The notes beneath the pieces were generated by a model, which saw only the letters and a program-made list of their open reading frames with translations, was not told the DNA's origin and made no database searches. The position numbers and the translations under genes were made by a program. A DNA stretch of 64,000 nt from Pseudomonas sp. GR 6-02 (GTDB lineage Bacteria; Pseudomonadota; Gammaproteobacteria; Pseudomonadales; Pseudomonadaceae): positions 3,171,001 through 3,235,000 of the forward strand of contig NZ_CP011567.1 in assembly GCF_001655615.1 (NCBI RefSeq). Direction: 5' to 3'. Every line of letters begins with the position of its first letter. Positions within the stretch are counted from its first letter, which is position 1. This document shows, in pieces, positions 7,749 to 16,619 of this stretch.

Positions 7749-10322
7749 ATGAGCCTTTCCAGTCGACGCCTGTCGTTCATCCTCCTGACGGGGCTGCTGG
7801 CCTGTCTGGTGGCTGCGACATTTTCCAGCCTGGCCACTCATGTGCGCTTCGGGCTGGAGTTTCGCGGTGGTTACGAGATTTATTACGTTGTGAACCCGGC
7901 ACCGGGCAAAACCCGGCTCGCCAAGGATGACTTGTTGCAGACGGTCGCGATCCTGAGTAAACGCGCCGACAGCATTGGTATTACCGAACCGGACATCCGG
8001 GTCGAGGGCGCCAACCATATTCGGGTGAAACTGGCAGGCCTGACGTCCGCCGAAGAATCACGCTCGCTGCTCGGAAGTTCGCAGGGGTTGCCCACGCAGC
8101 TGACCGAGAAATACACCCAGACCGTCGGCAGCGTACTCGGCAAAACCGCGCTGGCGGAAACCGTTCAGGCAGGTTTGATCGGCATCGCCTGTATTTTCCT
8201 GTTGCTGGTGGGGCTGTACCGCACTGCCGGTTTGATCGCCGCGTTTTGTACGCTGGTCTACCTGTGGCTATTGCTGATTGTATTCACCGCCTCGGGTGCC
8301 ACCTTGTCGCTGTCGGCGGTGGTCGCGTTTGTGCTGGGCATTGGCATGGCGGCGGATGCGAGCATCATTTGCCTGGAACGTATTCGCGAGGAAATCGACC
8401 TTGGCCGGTCTCTGCGCGAAGCCGTGGATAACGGTTTCAAAGGCTCGCTGCCGACGATACGTGATGCAAACCTGGTGACCGCGCTGGCGATGATTGCCTT
8501 GTTCGCGGCCGGCATCGGGCCGATTCAAGGATTTGCGCTGACCATGCTGGTGAGCATCGTGATCAGTGTCGCCACTAACTTCTTGCTGATTCGCCAGCTG
8601 ATGCTGTGGCTGGTCGATACCCAGTGGGTCAGCCAGCGTTGGTTGATCGGAAAGAGCAAGCCGCGCGCCACCAAGGCTCGCCGTTTCAACTTCGTGGGCC
8701 TGGGTAAAACGGCGATTGTGGTCTCGTTGCTGACCATCGTTTCCGGCTCGCTGTATTACCGCGCTCACGGCCTGAACCTGGACATTGATTTTACCGCCGG
8801 CACTGCGCTGGACATCGACGTCGACCGTGCGATCACTCAGGAAACCGCCACGCAAATCATGACCGGGGCGGGCACCATCCCGGCCACCGTGGCCGTGGGC
8901 GGTGCACAGAATCAGCACATCGCCGTACGCTTCGATGAAGTGCTCAAGCCCGCTGATCTGAAGCAGATCATTACTGCGTTCAAGGGTAAGTATCAGACCG
9001 TAGAGTACGAGGAAAACACCGCAGACCCGGGCGTTGCACGGGATTTTGCCACTCGGGCCATTTATGCGGTGATTGCGGCATTCGCCAGCATCGCAATCTA
9101 TATCGGCCTGCGTTTCTCCTGGGCCATCGCCTTGGCAACCTTGCTGCCGATCGTTCAGGACATCCTCATCGTTTCGGCGATCTTCTCGCTGTTCAAGTTC
9201 GAGATCGACGTCACTTACATCGCTGCATTGCTGACGATCATCGGCTATTCACTGAACGACAAGATCGTGATCTTCGGACGCATTGTCGAAAACGTGAAAA
9301 AGTCCCCGCCGGTGGATGCGCTGGCCTTGTGGAGCCTGATCAACCTGAGCATCAGCCAGACCCTGAGGCGTTCGCTGTACACCGTGCTGACAGTGGTGAT
9401 GGCGTCGACCTGCCTGTATCTGTTTGCCTGCGAACCGTTGCAGATGTTCTCGCTGGCTCTGGTGCTGGGTCTGATATCCGGCGCGGTGTCGTCGATTTTC
9501 ATGTCCAGCGCTATCTGGCTGACGCTTTCCCGGCGAAGCTTTCGGGTGGCGAAGGTTGGTTCAACATTGAAACTCAGCCCCAAGCGTGTCCCGCATCTGG
9601 CGTCCACGCCGTTCCTGGGGGCACTGCTGTTCGTCTGCACGGTCGGCGTCGGTGGGTGGTTCTGGGTGCCGGCTCAGGCAACGGCCGGTAAAACGACGGT
9701 GAGCGCCTCGACGGTGACCGGTTCCCTTGGCGATTTGTCGAGTTTCCGGACGATTACCGTAGACACTGCCCGTTTAGTGGACGCCGGCGACCTGAAAGCA
9801 GCCAAGGCTCGCATCACCGATCTGGAAACAGCGTGGGATCAAGCCGAAGAAACCTTGCAGCCGAAGTCGCCGGCTGACTGGACTTCGGTCGATAAATCGA
9901 TTGATCGTGCACTGTCCCAACTGCGCTCCGGCAACCCGGATCCGCAAGCCTGTGCCGAAGCCTTGAAGACCCTGCTGGCCAAGTTTGATAGCAAGCAGAT
10001 CAGTGCCGCCATCCCCGTAGCAGCCACTCCCGCCGGGTCGATGGGCGATCTGTCCTACCTGATGGCCATCATTACCGACACCGAAAAGCTACTGGGCAGT
10101 GGCGACATGAAAGGTGCAAGGGCCAGGATCACTGACCTGGAAAGTGCCTGGGACCAAAACGAGGAACAACTGCGACCGATTGATCCTGAAGGCTGGACCT
10201 CCATCGACAAGTCCCTGGACCGGGCGTTGAAGCAAGTCAGAACCGGGTCGCCGGATCTGACTGCGTGTACTGAGGCGCTGGAAACCCTGGCGACGAAGAT
10301 CGACAGCAAGCGCCTGCACTGA
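7749..10322 (+). CDS. SecD-SecF fusion protein with duplicated C-terminal domain
   Basis: This 857-aa membrane protein fuses SecD-like and SecF-like halves of the RND-related translocase helper that uses proton flow to pull secreted proteins out. The SecD half keeps the proton-path motif IGMAADASIICLERIREE near residues 198-215. The SecF half begins near residue 315 and keeps GYSLNDKIVIFGRI near 500. The large periplasmic P1 domain of canonical SecD (E. coli SecD is 615 aa) is mostly absent: only about 130 residues separate the first two helices. After a last hydrophobic segment near 625-645 come two tandem repeats (residues 658-762 and 763-857), each holding ARITDLE-x-AWDQ and WTS-V/I-DKS-x-DRAL. 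Pseudomonas normally has separate secD and secF, so this is an accessory paralogue. The Shine-Dalgarno sequence is weak. Confidence 0.8.
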   Translation: MSLSSRRLSFILLTGLLACLVAATFSSLATHVRFGLEFRGGYEIYYVVNPAPGKTRLAKDDLLQTVAILSKRADSIGITEPDIRVEGANHIRVKLAGLTSAEESRSLLGSSQGLPTQLTEKYTQTVGSVLGKTALAETVQAGLIGIACIFLLLVGLYRTAGLIAAFCTLVYLWLLLIVFTASGATLSLSAVVAFVLGIGMAADASIICLERIREEIDLGRSLREAVDNGFKGSLPTIRDANLVTALAMIALFAAGIGPIQGFALTMLVSIVISVATNFLLIRQLMLWLVDTQWVSQRWLIGKSKPRATKARRFNFVGLGKTAIVVSLLTIVSGSLYYRAHGLNLDIDFTAGTALDIDVDRAITQETATQIMTGAGTIPATVAVGGAQNQHIAVRFDEVLKPADLKQIITAFKGKYQTVEYEENTADPGVARDFATRAIYAVIAAFASIAIYIGLRFSWAIALATLLPIVQDILIVSAIFSLFKFEIDVTYIAALLTIIGYSLNDKIVIFGRIVENVKKSPPVDALALWSLINLSISQTLRRSLYTVLTVVMASTCLYLFACEPLQMFSLALVLGLISGAVSSIFMSSAIWLTLSRRSFRVAKVGSTLKLSPKRVPHLASTPFLGALLFVCTVGVGGWFWVPAQATAGKTTVSASTVTGSLGDLSSFRTITVDTARLVDAGDLKAAKARITDLETAWDQAEETLQPKSPADWTSVDKSIDRALSQLRSGNPDPQACAEALKTLLAKFDSKQISAAIPVAATPAGSMGDLSYLMAIITDTEKLLGSGDMKGARARITDLESAWDQNEEQLRPIDPEGWTSIDKSLDRALKQVRTGSPDLTACTEALETLATKIDSKRLH

Positions 10323-10325
10323 CAC

Positions 10326-11855
10326 CTATTCGGCCCGGGGAATATACGCCACGCTCTGGTCTTCACGGCCGTGGAATATGCGCTCGCCGTTGGTGGGCGT
10401 GGTGGTGATGACCTGATGGTCGGCACTCAGGTAGTCCAGCGGTACTGCATCACCGTTGCGGTACTGGGTGATAACGATGGTGCGTTGCGGGTCCCAGTGC
10501 TGGCCGCTGGTGTTGTCCAGCCAGGTCATCAGCGCGGCGGTATCGCCGGTGCGAGGAAAGTCCTGGCTTTGCTGCACGTAATAGAAGGGGGCGCCGCCGG
10601 TTTGCAGGTACATCGGCACTTTGTTGTCCACCTCGATCATCACCATGCGCCATGTATTGAGCGGTGCGCGTTTGCTGGCCTCAAGCCTGACCGTCTCACC
10701 GAACTGAACCACGCCGCCACCGCCGTTGGTCCAGGGATAGAACACACCGAGTATCGCCATCAACAACACAGCGGTCAGGCCGAAACCGATTTTCAATCGG
10801 CGACTACCGAACCTGTCTGTGGCGTTGCGTTCGGCCATTCGCCGGGTGATCCACCAGGCGCCCAGCAACTGGGCGAAGGGCACCAGGGGCAATACGTAGT
10901 AACTGCGTCGACTGCCGCTGGCCGTGAAAAACAGCATCAACAGACCCAACCCCCAAACCAGCCAGCGCGTATTGGGTTCGACGCTGCGCCAGTGGCGCAG
11001 CGCAAACCACAACCCCAGCATCCAGCAAGGCGCCCATGGCAGAGTGTAGACCGGGAGGTAAATCAAATAGGTGTAGATCGGTCCGATGTTGTCGAAGGGC
11101 TGGAAAAACCGCACGACGTTTTCCCGCAGCACCAGGCCCAGGCCACTTTCGCCATAAGTCGGCGCGCCGTAGAGGTGCGACAATATGAATGGCGTCATGT
11201 AAAACGCCCCGGCGATGACCAGGGCGCCGCACAGCCGCAGATTGAGATGGCTTTTCCAGCGACCGTCCTGCACCACATGCGGTAATAGCAGCAAGCCCGG
11301 CAGAATGAAGCCGATCAGGCCTTTGAACAATGAGGTCAGGGACAACAGCAGGAAAAACACCAGGTAACGGCTGAAACGCGTGTCTTGCGGCCCGCGCCAA
11401 TACCACCACACCGCCGCCAGCACACCGCAGACGGTGAGGATGTCGGCGGTGGCGACCCGTGCCCAGAACACGAAATAAAAGGTGGTCGCCAGCATCCACC
11501 CGGCAATCAATCCGGTGCCTTTGCGCATTAGCTGCTCGCCGATCAAGTACACCAGCCAGACGCTCAGCCAGGCGGCAACCACCGAAGACAAGCGTAATGA
11601 CCAGTGCCCTAAACCGCCGGTCAGCCAGGCGGTGGCCGTGATCAGCCAGTAGGAGGGCAGCGGTTTGTCGTAATACGGCCCGCCCTTGAGGTAGGGATCG
11701 AAATAGTCACCGCTCTGGAGCATTTGCAACGCGATGTTGGCCCAGCGGGTTTCCGGCCCCCATAACTCCCGCGTGCCCAGGCCCAACAACAAAATCAGCG
11801 CAGAGGCGCCGAGCAGGAGCGCCAAGGCGCCCCTGTCACTAGCCCGAAGGTTCAT
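10326..11855 (-). CDS. GT39-family membrane glycosyltransferase (ArnT-like)
   Basis: This 509-aa polytopic protein has the PMT_2/GT39 fold: an N-terminal membrane helix, then a first periplasmic loop with the acidic pair in WGPETRW (about residues 33-39), and roughly a dozen membrane helices followed by a soluble C-terminal domain. Relatives transfer sugars from undecaprenyl phosphate to lipid A or other envelope acceptors. The start at 11853-11855 has AGGAAA upstream. It follows a second, larger GT39 gene by 27 bases, so both are probably one transcript. The acceptor and sugar cannot be read from the sequence. It converges on the SecDF-like gene with a 3-base gap. Confidence 0.8.
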   Translation of the reverse strand: MNLRASDRGALALLLGASALILLLGLGTRELWGPETRWANIALQMLQSGDYFDPYLKGGPYYDKPLPSYWLITATAWLTGGLGHWSLRLSSVVAAWLSVWLVYLIGEQLMRKGTGLIAGWMLATTFYFVFWARVATADILTVCGVLAAVWWYWRGPQDTRFSRYLVFFLLLSLTSLFKGLIGFILPGLLLLPHVVQDGRWKSHLNLRLCGALVIAGAFYMTPFILSHLYGAPTYGESGLGLVLRENVVRFFQPFDNIGPIYTYLIYLPVYTLPWAPCWMLGLWFALRHWRSVEPNTRWLVWGLGLLMLFFTASGSRRSYYVLPLVPFAQLLGAWWITRRMAERNATDRFGSRRLKIGFGLTAVLLMAILGVFYPWTNGGGGVVQFGETVRLEASKRAPLNTWRMVMIEVDNKVPMYLQTGGAPFYYVQQSQDFPRTGDTAALMTWLDNTSGQHWDPQRTIVITQYRNGDAVPLDYLSADHQVITTTPTNGERIFHGREDQSVAYIPRAE

Positions 11856-11882
11856 AGCGGGTTTCCTGTAGGAAGAACGGTG

Positions 11883-13604
11883 TCAGGGTTGGCTCTGCGG
11901 GAATATCAGAATCTCCAGGTGGCCGCGCTGATAGCGCTTGCCATCGATGGGCAACATCTCGACTTCCTGCATCTCCGCGACACTGTTAACCCGCATCACC
12001 ACGCCGACCGCGCCTTTTTTGCGGGCCTCGGTCATCCATTGCCCGACGTTGTCCAGGGTGACTTTACGTGACGCCATGGCGGGATCGTCGAGGCCATATT
12101 TCAGCTCGCCGACAGTGTTGAACAGATCGACCTGAGGTCGCTTCAGGCGCCACGACAAGGCTGACGCCGCGCCCAGATCGTTGCTGAGCAACGATGTCGT
12201 CTGACTCAAGGCATCCAGATGCTCGGCGATGAACTGGTCAGGCATTTGGCTATTGACGATCTGCGCCGGCATCGCTGCCGGCAACAACGCTACCAGCAGC
12301 CAGATGCCGAGTGCCGGCATGGCCCAGAATATCAATGGACGCAGCACCTGCAAGGCGTTGGTGATGATCCAGCCGAGCAACACGATGAACGCCAGGGACA
12401 GGGTGAACATCTCGGTGTTTTCGTAGACTTCCTTGGTGGCTTGCAGATAAAGCAGGGCGATCAGGGCGCTGGTGGCGATGACGACGTTGATCACGCCGTT
12501 GATGCGAATGATCCGGCCTCGTCCTTGATTCAATAGCTCCATCACTGCGTGTCCCATCAGCAACGCCAGAGGCAACAGACACGGCATGATGTAGGTCGGC
12601 AGTTTGCCGCTACTGAAGCTGAAGAATGCCAGCGGCAACAGCATCCAGAGCAACAGAAAGCCGATTACGGGCTGGCGCTTTTGCTGCCAGGCCTGAACGA
12701 GTGTCGTTGGCAACAAGGCAGCCCACGGCAGGCTCGAGGCGACCAGCAGCGGCAAATAGAACCACCACGGGCGCGCGTGTTGCGCATCTTCGCCAGCGAA
12801 ACGGCGGATGTGTTCGTGCCAGAAGAAAAACCGCCAGAAATCCGGTTCCTGATGGTGAATGGCGAGCACCCACGGCAGGCAGACCACCGCGGCCACGACC
12901 ACCGCCAGTGGTCCGTAGCGCAACAGCTCGCCCAGGCGTCGCTGCCAAATCATGTAGGGCAGGGCGATCAACACCGGCAACAACCAGGCGAGAAAGCCCT
13001 TGGTCATGAAGCCCATGCCACAGGCAAAACCCAACAGCGCCCAAGCGCCGAGTTTGCCGCGGGAGGAATGGCTATCGATGGCAAACCACAACGCGACCAG
13101 GCTCAAGTTGACCCAGAGCGTGAATTGCGGATCGAGGTTGGCGTATCCGGCTTGCCCGGCGATCAGGCCGAAGCTCATGTAGAGCAAGGCGCAGATAAAG
13201 CTCTTGCTCGGATCATTCCAGAATCGGCGAGCAATCAGGTAAGTCAGCCAGACGCTCAGCCCGGTGCTCAGCGCCGAAGCGATACGCACACCAAACAGAT
13301 TGTCGCCAAACACCGCTTGACCGATGGCGATCATCCAGTAACCGGCGATGGGTTTCTCGAAGTAGCGGATACCCATGAAGTGCGGGGACACCCAGTTACC
13401 GCTCAGCAGCATTTCCTGACTGATCTGGCCATAGCGGGTTTCATCGGGAATCCATAGACCATGGGTGACTAGCGGCAGCAGGTAGAAGACCACGTACGCC
13501 AGCAGCAAGCCGGGCACGATCCAGCGTTCGGTGATGGGCAGCGCACGCGCGGTGCCACGCAATAAAGAGCCGTCGGGGTGGGGCAACAAGTTATTGGACG
13601 TCAT
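11883..13604 (-). CDS. ArnT-like lipid A aminoarabinose transferase family protein
   Basis: This 573-aa GT39 protein is close to ArnT, which moves Ara4N from undecaprenyl phosphate onto lipid A at the periplasmic face. It carries the ArnT-type loop [15 protein letters not shown], followed by the [19 protein letters not shown] stretch, and about twelve membrane helices with a C-terminal periplasmic domain. The open frame reaches 13655, but the ATG at 13602-13604 gives MTSNNLLPH with AAGG upstream and a more typical N-terminus. ArnT is about 550 aa. The arn operon itself starts at arnB on the left edge, so this may be a second copy or a paralogue with another sugar. Confidence 0.78.
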   Translation of the reverse strand: MTSNNLLPHPDGSLLRGTARALPITERWIVPGLLLAYVVFYLLPLVTHGLWIPDETRYGQISQEMLLSGNWVSPHFMGIRYFEKPIAGYWMIAIGQAVFGDNLFGVRIASALSTGLSVWLTYLIARRFWNDPSKSFICALLYMSFGLIAGQAGYANLDPQFTLWVNLSLVALWFAIDSHSSRGKLGAWALLGFACGMGFMTKGFLAWLLPVLIALPYMIWQRRLGELLRYGPLAVVVAAVVCLPWVLAIHHQEPDFWRFFFWHEHIRRFAGEDAQHARPWWFYLPLLVASSLPWAALLPTTLVQAWQQKRQPVIGFLLLWMLLPLAFFSFSSGKLPTYIMPCLLPLALLMGHAVMELLNQGRGRIIRINGVINVVIATSALIALLYLQATKEVYENTEMFTLSLAFIVLLGWIITNALQVLRPLIFWAMPALGIWLLVALLPAAMPAQIVNSQMPDQFIAEHLDALSQTTSLLSNDLGAASALSWRLKRPQVDLFNTVGELKYGLDDPAMASRKVTLDNVGQWMTEARKKGAVGVVMRVNSVAEMQEVEMLPIDGKRYQRGHLEILIFPQSQP

Positions 13605-13791
13605 GACTCGACCTTGGCGCAGAAGGATGTTGCTCCGCCAGGTGCACGCTTGCACTAGCGGAACTTTTTACATAAAGCAACACAATAGCGATGTGGACTA
13701 CAGAAGTTGCGTCAGCCATCTAATGGTTACGGACTAGTTATAGTCTGCCCGAGCAAAAAGGCTTTCTCGGCTTCGACTTTTTTTTCCGCGA

Positions 13792-14472
13792 TTATTGTTT
13801 CAAGGCTTTGCCGTGCAACAGCGTCTGCCAGTCAGTGGCATTCACAATGCCGAGTACCTGAGGTTGCCCGTCGGCGGCAATTTGCACGAACAAGGCACTG
13901 CCATACTTACTGGTCGTCGCGTGCTTGAAACCGGTCTGGGCTTCGAAGTCGCTGATGCAACCGCTGTGCGTGACCAGCACCAGATTTCGATGGGCTTGCT
14001 TGTGCGCCACCACATCGTTACGCATGGTTTTGCCACAACTGACCAGCCATTCCTGGGTCGCCGCGTCTTTACCGAACATGTAACGCGAGGTTTGCGCCGT
14101 GCGGGTGGTTGGGCTGCTCAGCACATCGGTCTGGGTCATGCCCAGCTGCACAAAGCCTTGGCCCACGGCTGTGGCGGCTTCGCTGCCGACTCGGGTAATA
14201 CCGTCGGCGGGGCCAAGGCACGGATTGCTGGACTGGTCGCAGCGTTCCGCATGGCGAACCAGTGCCACCACTTCACCGGCTTGCCAGCGATCGACCAGGC
14301 TGTTGGTCGCTTCGGACCCGGCGGTCACCAGGTTGATCGGCGATCTGGGCCACCAGACAAACCCCGTGACGAGTGCCGCGATAACCAGAGCGGCCGTTGT
14401 CGCGACCAGTTTGCCGAGCCGCGACTTAACGATTCGTGCCGCTGGCTGTTTGCGCGATACATGATCAACCAT
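13792..14472 (-). CDS. Histidine phosphatase family protein, Ais/PmrG-like
   Basis: This 226-aa protein has a short cytoplasmic N-terminus, one membrane helix (about residues 20-42) and a periplasmic phosphatase domain. The nucleophile motif is ALVRHAERCD and the second catalytic histidine is in LVLVTHSGC. This layout matches Ais (PmrG), which removes a core heptose phosphate from LPS and is often beside arn genes. The ATG at 14470-14472 is preferred over a TTG-initiated frame beginning at 14520. Its location in this lipid A locus supports an LPS role, though the substrate is inferred. Confidence 0.75.
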   Translation of the reverse strand: MVDHVSRKQPAARIVKSRLGKLVATTAALVIAALVTGFVWWPRSPINLVTAGSEATNSLVDRWQAGEVVALVRHAERCDQSSNPCLGPADGITRVGSEAATAVGQGFVQLGMTQTDVLSSPTTRTAQTSRYMFGKDAATQEWLVSCGKTMRNDVVAHKQAHRNLVLVTHSGCISDFEAQTGFKHATTSKYGSALFVQIAADGQPQVLGIVNATDWQTLLHGKALKQ

Positions 14473-14582
14473 GTTTTGTTTACCCGTCGGTACGCAATAG
14501 AGAACAACTTTCAAATACAACCCAGCGTAACAACGCTTGAAGGGGCCTGGAAAGACACTAGTTCAAGGCAGGTGTCGGAGTG

Positions 14583-14601
14583 GTGAAAGGGATGTGAAAA
14601 A
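14583..14601. promoter_or_regulatory. Direct-repeat site, copy B (possible OmpR-type regulator site)
   Basis: GTGAAAGGGATGTGAAAAA has two TGAAA elements 11 bases apart and matches 16 of 19 positions of copy A upstream of arnB. It sits between the divergent Ais-like phosphatase (start 14472) and orphan kinase (start 14771) genes, so it could serve either one. Confidence 0.4.
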
Positions 14602-14770
14602 TTTGCGTAGAAAAATTTCAGTACTTTTTTTAGTTGGTTGTTGCAGCGCTTGTCTTGAACACCACGTACAGTGGTCTATGGTCTATCTTTGGTTCGCGTC
14701 TCGGCTCTGCGGCATCGGCCCGATTCAGCAGATGGCGCGGTTTGAACCGGCAGTGGAGCCAAGCAACAGA

Positions 14771-16042
14771 ATGGATTTCAAACTGAGTCTGAATAAACGG
14801 ATTGTCATCGTATTTGCCTTGATGAGTACCTTGGTCGCGGGCGTATTTGCGATGGGCATCGTCGCGACCGTGCATGTGGTGGATCGAAATATCACGGCTT
14901 CCCGCCTGGTGGGAGGGCTGCACCGCTTGCTGTCGATGGAAAACAGCGCCGGGTGGAGCCATCAGCCGGAGAAAGACGAACTGTTTTTCATCCAGGAAGG
15001 TCCGGGTGCGATGGCGCTGGATAAGGAACTGGCGGCGCTTGCACCAGGTTTTCAGGAAACGCTCTACGCGGGTTCTAAGTACTACGCCATGGTAAGCCTG
15101 GTGGGCGGTCGCAAATACGTGTTGTTGCGAGACCGGCGAAGCGTCGAACAGCGTGAACAGGCGTTATTCTCGGTGGTGATCGTCGGGTTCGTCTTGAGCA
15201 TCCTGCTCGCGGTTTTGTTAGGCCGGATGCTGGCCAGGCGTGTGATGGCGCCGGTCATTCGTCTGGCGCACCAGGTGCGTCAACGCGAGCAGTTGCTGGA
15301 ACTGGCCCCTGAGCTTCATCCCGACTACGCGGCCGACGAAGTGGGAGCGCTGGCGCTTGCCTTCGATCAGACCCTGGGCCGGTTGCGTGAGGCACTGGAC
15401 CGGGAAAAACTCTTTACCAGCGATGTCAGCCACGAACTGCGCACGCCATTGATGGTATTGGGCAGTTCCTGCGAATTGCTGCTAGCCAATCCCTCGCTTG
15501 ACCGGCGCTCTGTGGCTCAAGTCAGTCGAATTGCCCGCGCGAGCGACGAAATGCGGCAATTGGTCGATACGTTTCTGATGCTGGCTCGCGATCGGGAAGA
15601 CTCTGATACCGCAGCAAGTGCGACGCTCAAAGAAGTCGCCGATGCTCTCGTGGATATCTGGGCGCCGCTGATCCGGGAAAAAGGCATCGAGTTTATCTAC
15701 GACAATGAACAGGTTTCGTCGGATCGCCATAACCTGACGTTCCTGCGATCGGTCATGGGCAATTTGCTGCGCAATGCCTGGCATTACACCGATCACGGCT
15801 ACATTCGCCTGACCCTGCGGGCGCGCGGTTTCAGCGTCGAAGACAGTGGCATAGGCATTTCGGAAGAAAAACGCCATACGATGTTTCAACCGTTCGTTCG
15901 CGGTGACGAGCGCCGGGGAGAAGGCCTGGGACTGGGGCTTTCACTGGTCCAACGGATTTGCACCCATCAGAATTGGCGAGTGGAACACAGCAGCCTTCAG
16001 CCCAACGGCAGTTGTTTCACCATTGAACTGGAAGGCGTCTGA
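14771..16042 (+). CDS. Orphan sensor histidine kinase
   Basis: This 423-aa kinase begins MDFKLSLNKR. It has two membrane helices (about residues 12-35 and 135-160) bracketing a 100-residue periplasmic sensor, a HAMP-like segment, HisKA with the phospho-histidine at residue 221 (SDVSHELRTPL), and a compact ATPase domain with N-box MGNLLRNAWHYTD and G-box GLGLGLSLVQRI. The open frame extends back to 14537, but that part reads like non-coding DNA and the ATG at 14771 follows a GGAG. No response regulator is adjacent. Being divergent from the Ais-like gene, it may act on a regulator elsewhere, such as a PmrA- or ColR-type protein. Confidence 0.85.
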   Translation: MDFKLSLNKRIVIVFALMSTLVAGVFAMGIVATVHVVDRNITASRLVGGLHRLLSMENSAGWSHQPEKDELFFIQEGPGAMALDKELAALAPGFQETLYAGSKYYAMVSLVGGRKYVLLRDRRSVEQREQALFSVVIVGFVLSILLAVLLGRMLARRVMAPVIRLAHQVRQREQLLELAPELHPDYAADEVGALALAFDQTLGRLREALDREKLFTSDVSHELRTPLMVLGSSCELLLANPSLDRRSVAQVSRIARASDEMRQLVDTFLMLARDREDSDTAASATLKEVADALVDIWAPLIREKGIEFIYDNEQVSSDRHNLTFLRSVMGNLLRNAWHYTDHGYIRLTLRARGFSVEDSGIGISEEKRHTMFQPFVRGDERRGEGLGLGLSLVQRICTHQNWRVEHSSLQPNGSCFTIELEGV

Positions 16043-16049
16043 TGACTGT

Positions 16050-16604
16050 TTATTTAGTTGCCGGGCAGCTTTTCGATGTGCCGGCGGTAGCCTGGCTGAT
16101 GGTGGCGGCCAAGCGCTTCACATTGTTCTGATGAGCCACCACCAACTCATCGATACTCGTGCCGGAAGGCGTCTGCAAGGTGCTGCGGCAGGTGACTAAT
16201 GCAGCATCGCCTTCGCCGAGTTTGCGCAGGCGCCATTTGACGTCGATCAATGCGTACTGACCGGGTATCGAATCAAAACGCTGAACGTCCAGGCGCAACG
16301 ACACTTTGCGCTGCGGGTTACTGTTGACCAGTTGATCGACCAGGGCACTGCGCAGTTCCTCCGACAGGCTTGCGCCCCACCATTGTGTTTCGAGGATTGC
16401 CAGGCCGGCGTTGCCTTGACGAATGACGATCTGCGGACGGTCGACCTGGGGCGGCACGGTGATGCTTTCGATCTGGATGTCCGCTCCGCCGCTTGCACCG
16501 CTCGGTTGAGCCGGGGTCAGGGTGTGGAATTGAATCGGCTCACTGCGGCAAGCGGCGAGTAGCAACAACGCAGTGACCAGCGTGATCTTCAGCGAAAATG
16601 CCAT
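16050..16604 (-). CDS. pqiC: PqiC outer-membrane lipoprotein
   Basis: This 184-aa lipoprotein has a signal peptide ending in the lipobox LLAAC, then a DUF330/PqiC-type domain with conserved DRPQIVIRQG and WWGASLSEELR segments. PqiC anchors the PqiB needle at the outer membrane in a lipid trafficking route across the periplasm. The start at 16602-16604 has AGGAG upstream. It follows pqiB by 15 bases and ends the four-gene pqi operon. Its 3' end converges on the orphan kinase gene. Confidence 0.88.
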   Translation of the reverse strand: MAFSLKITLVTALLLLAACRSEPIQFHTLTPAQPSGASGGADIQIESITVPPQVDRPQIVIRQGNAGLAILETQWWGASLSEELRSALVDQLVNSNPQRKVSLRLDVQRFDSIPGQYALIDVKWRLRKLGEGDAALVTCRSTLQTPSGTSIDELVVAHQNNVKRLAATISQATAGTSKSCPATK

Positions 16605-16619
16605 GGGTAGCTCCTGTGG

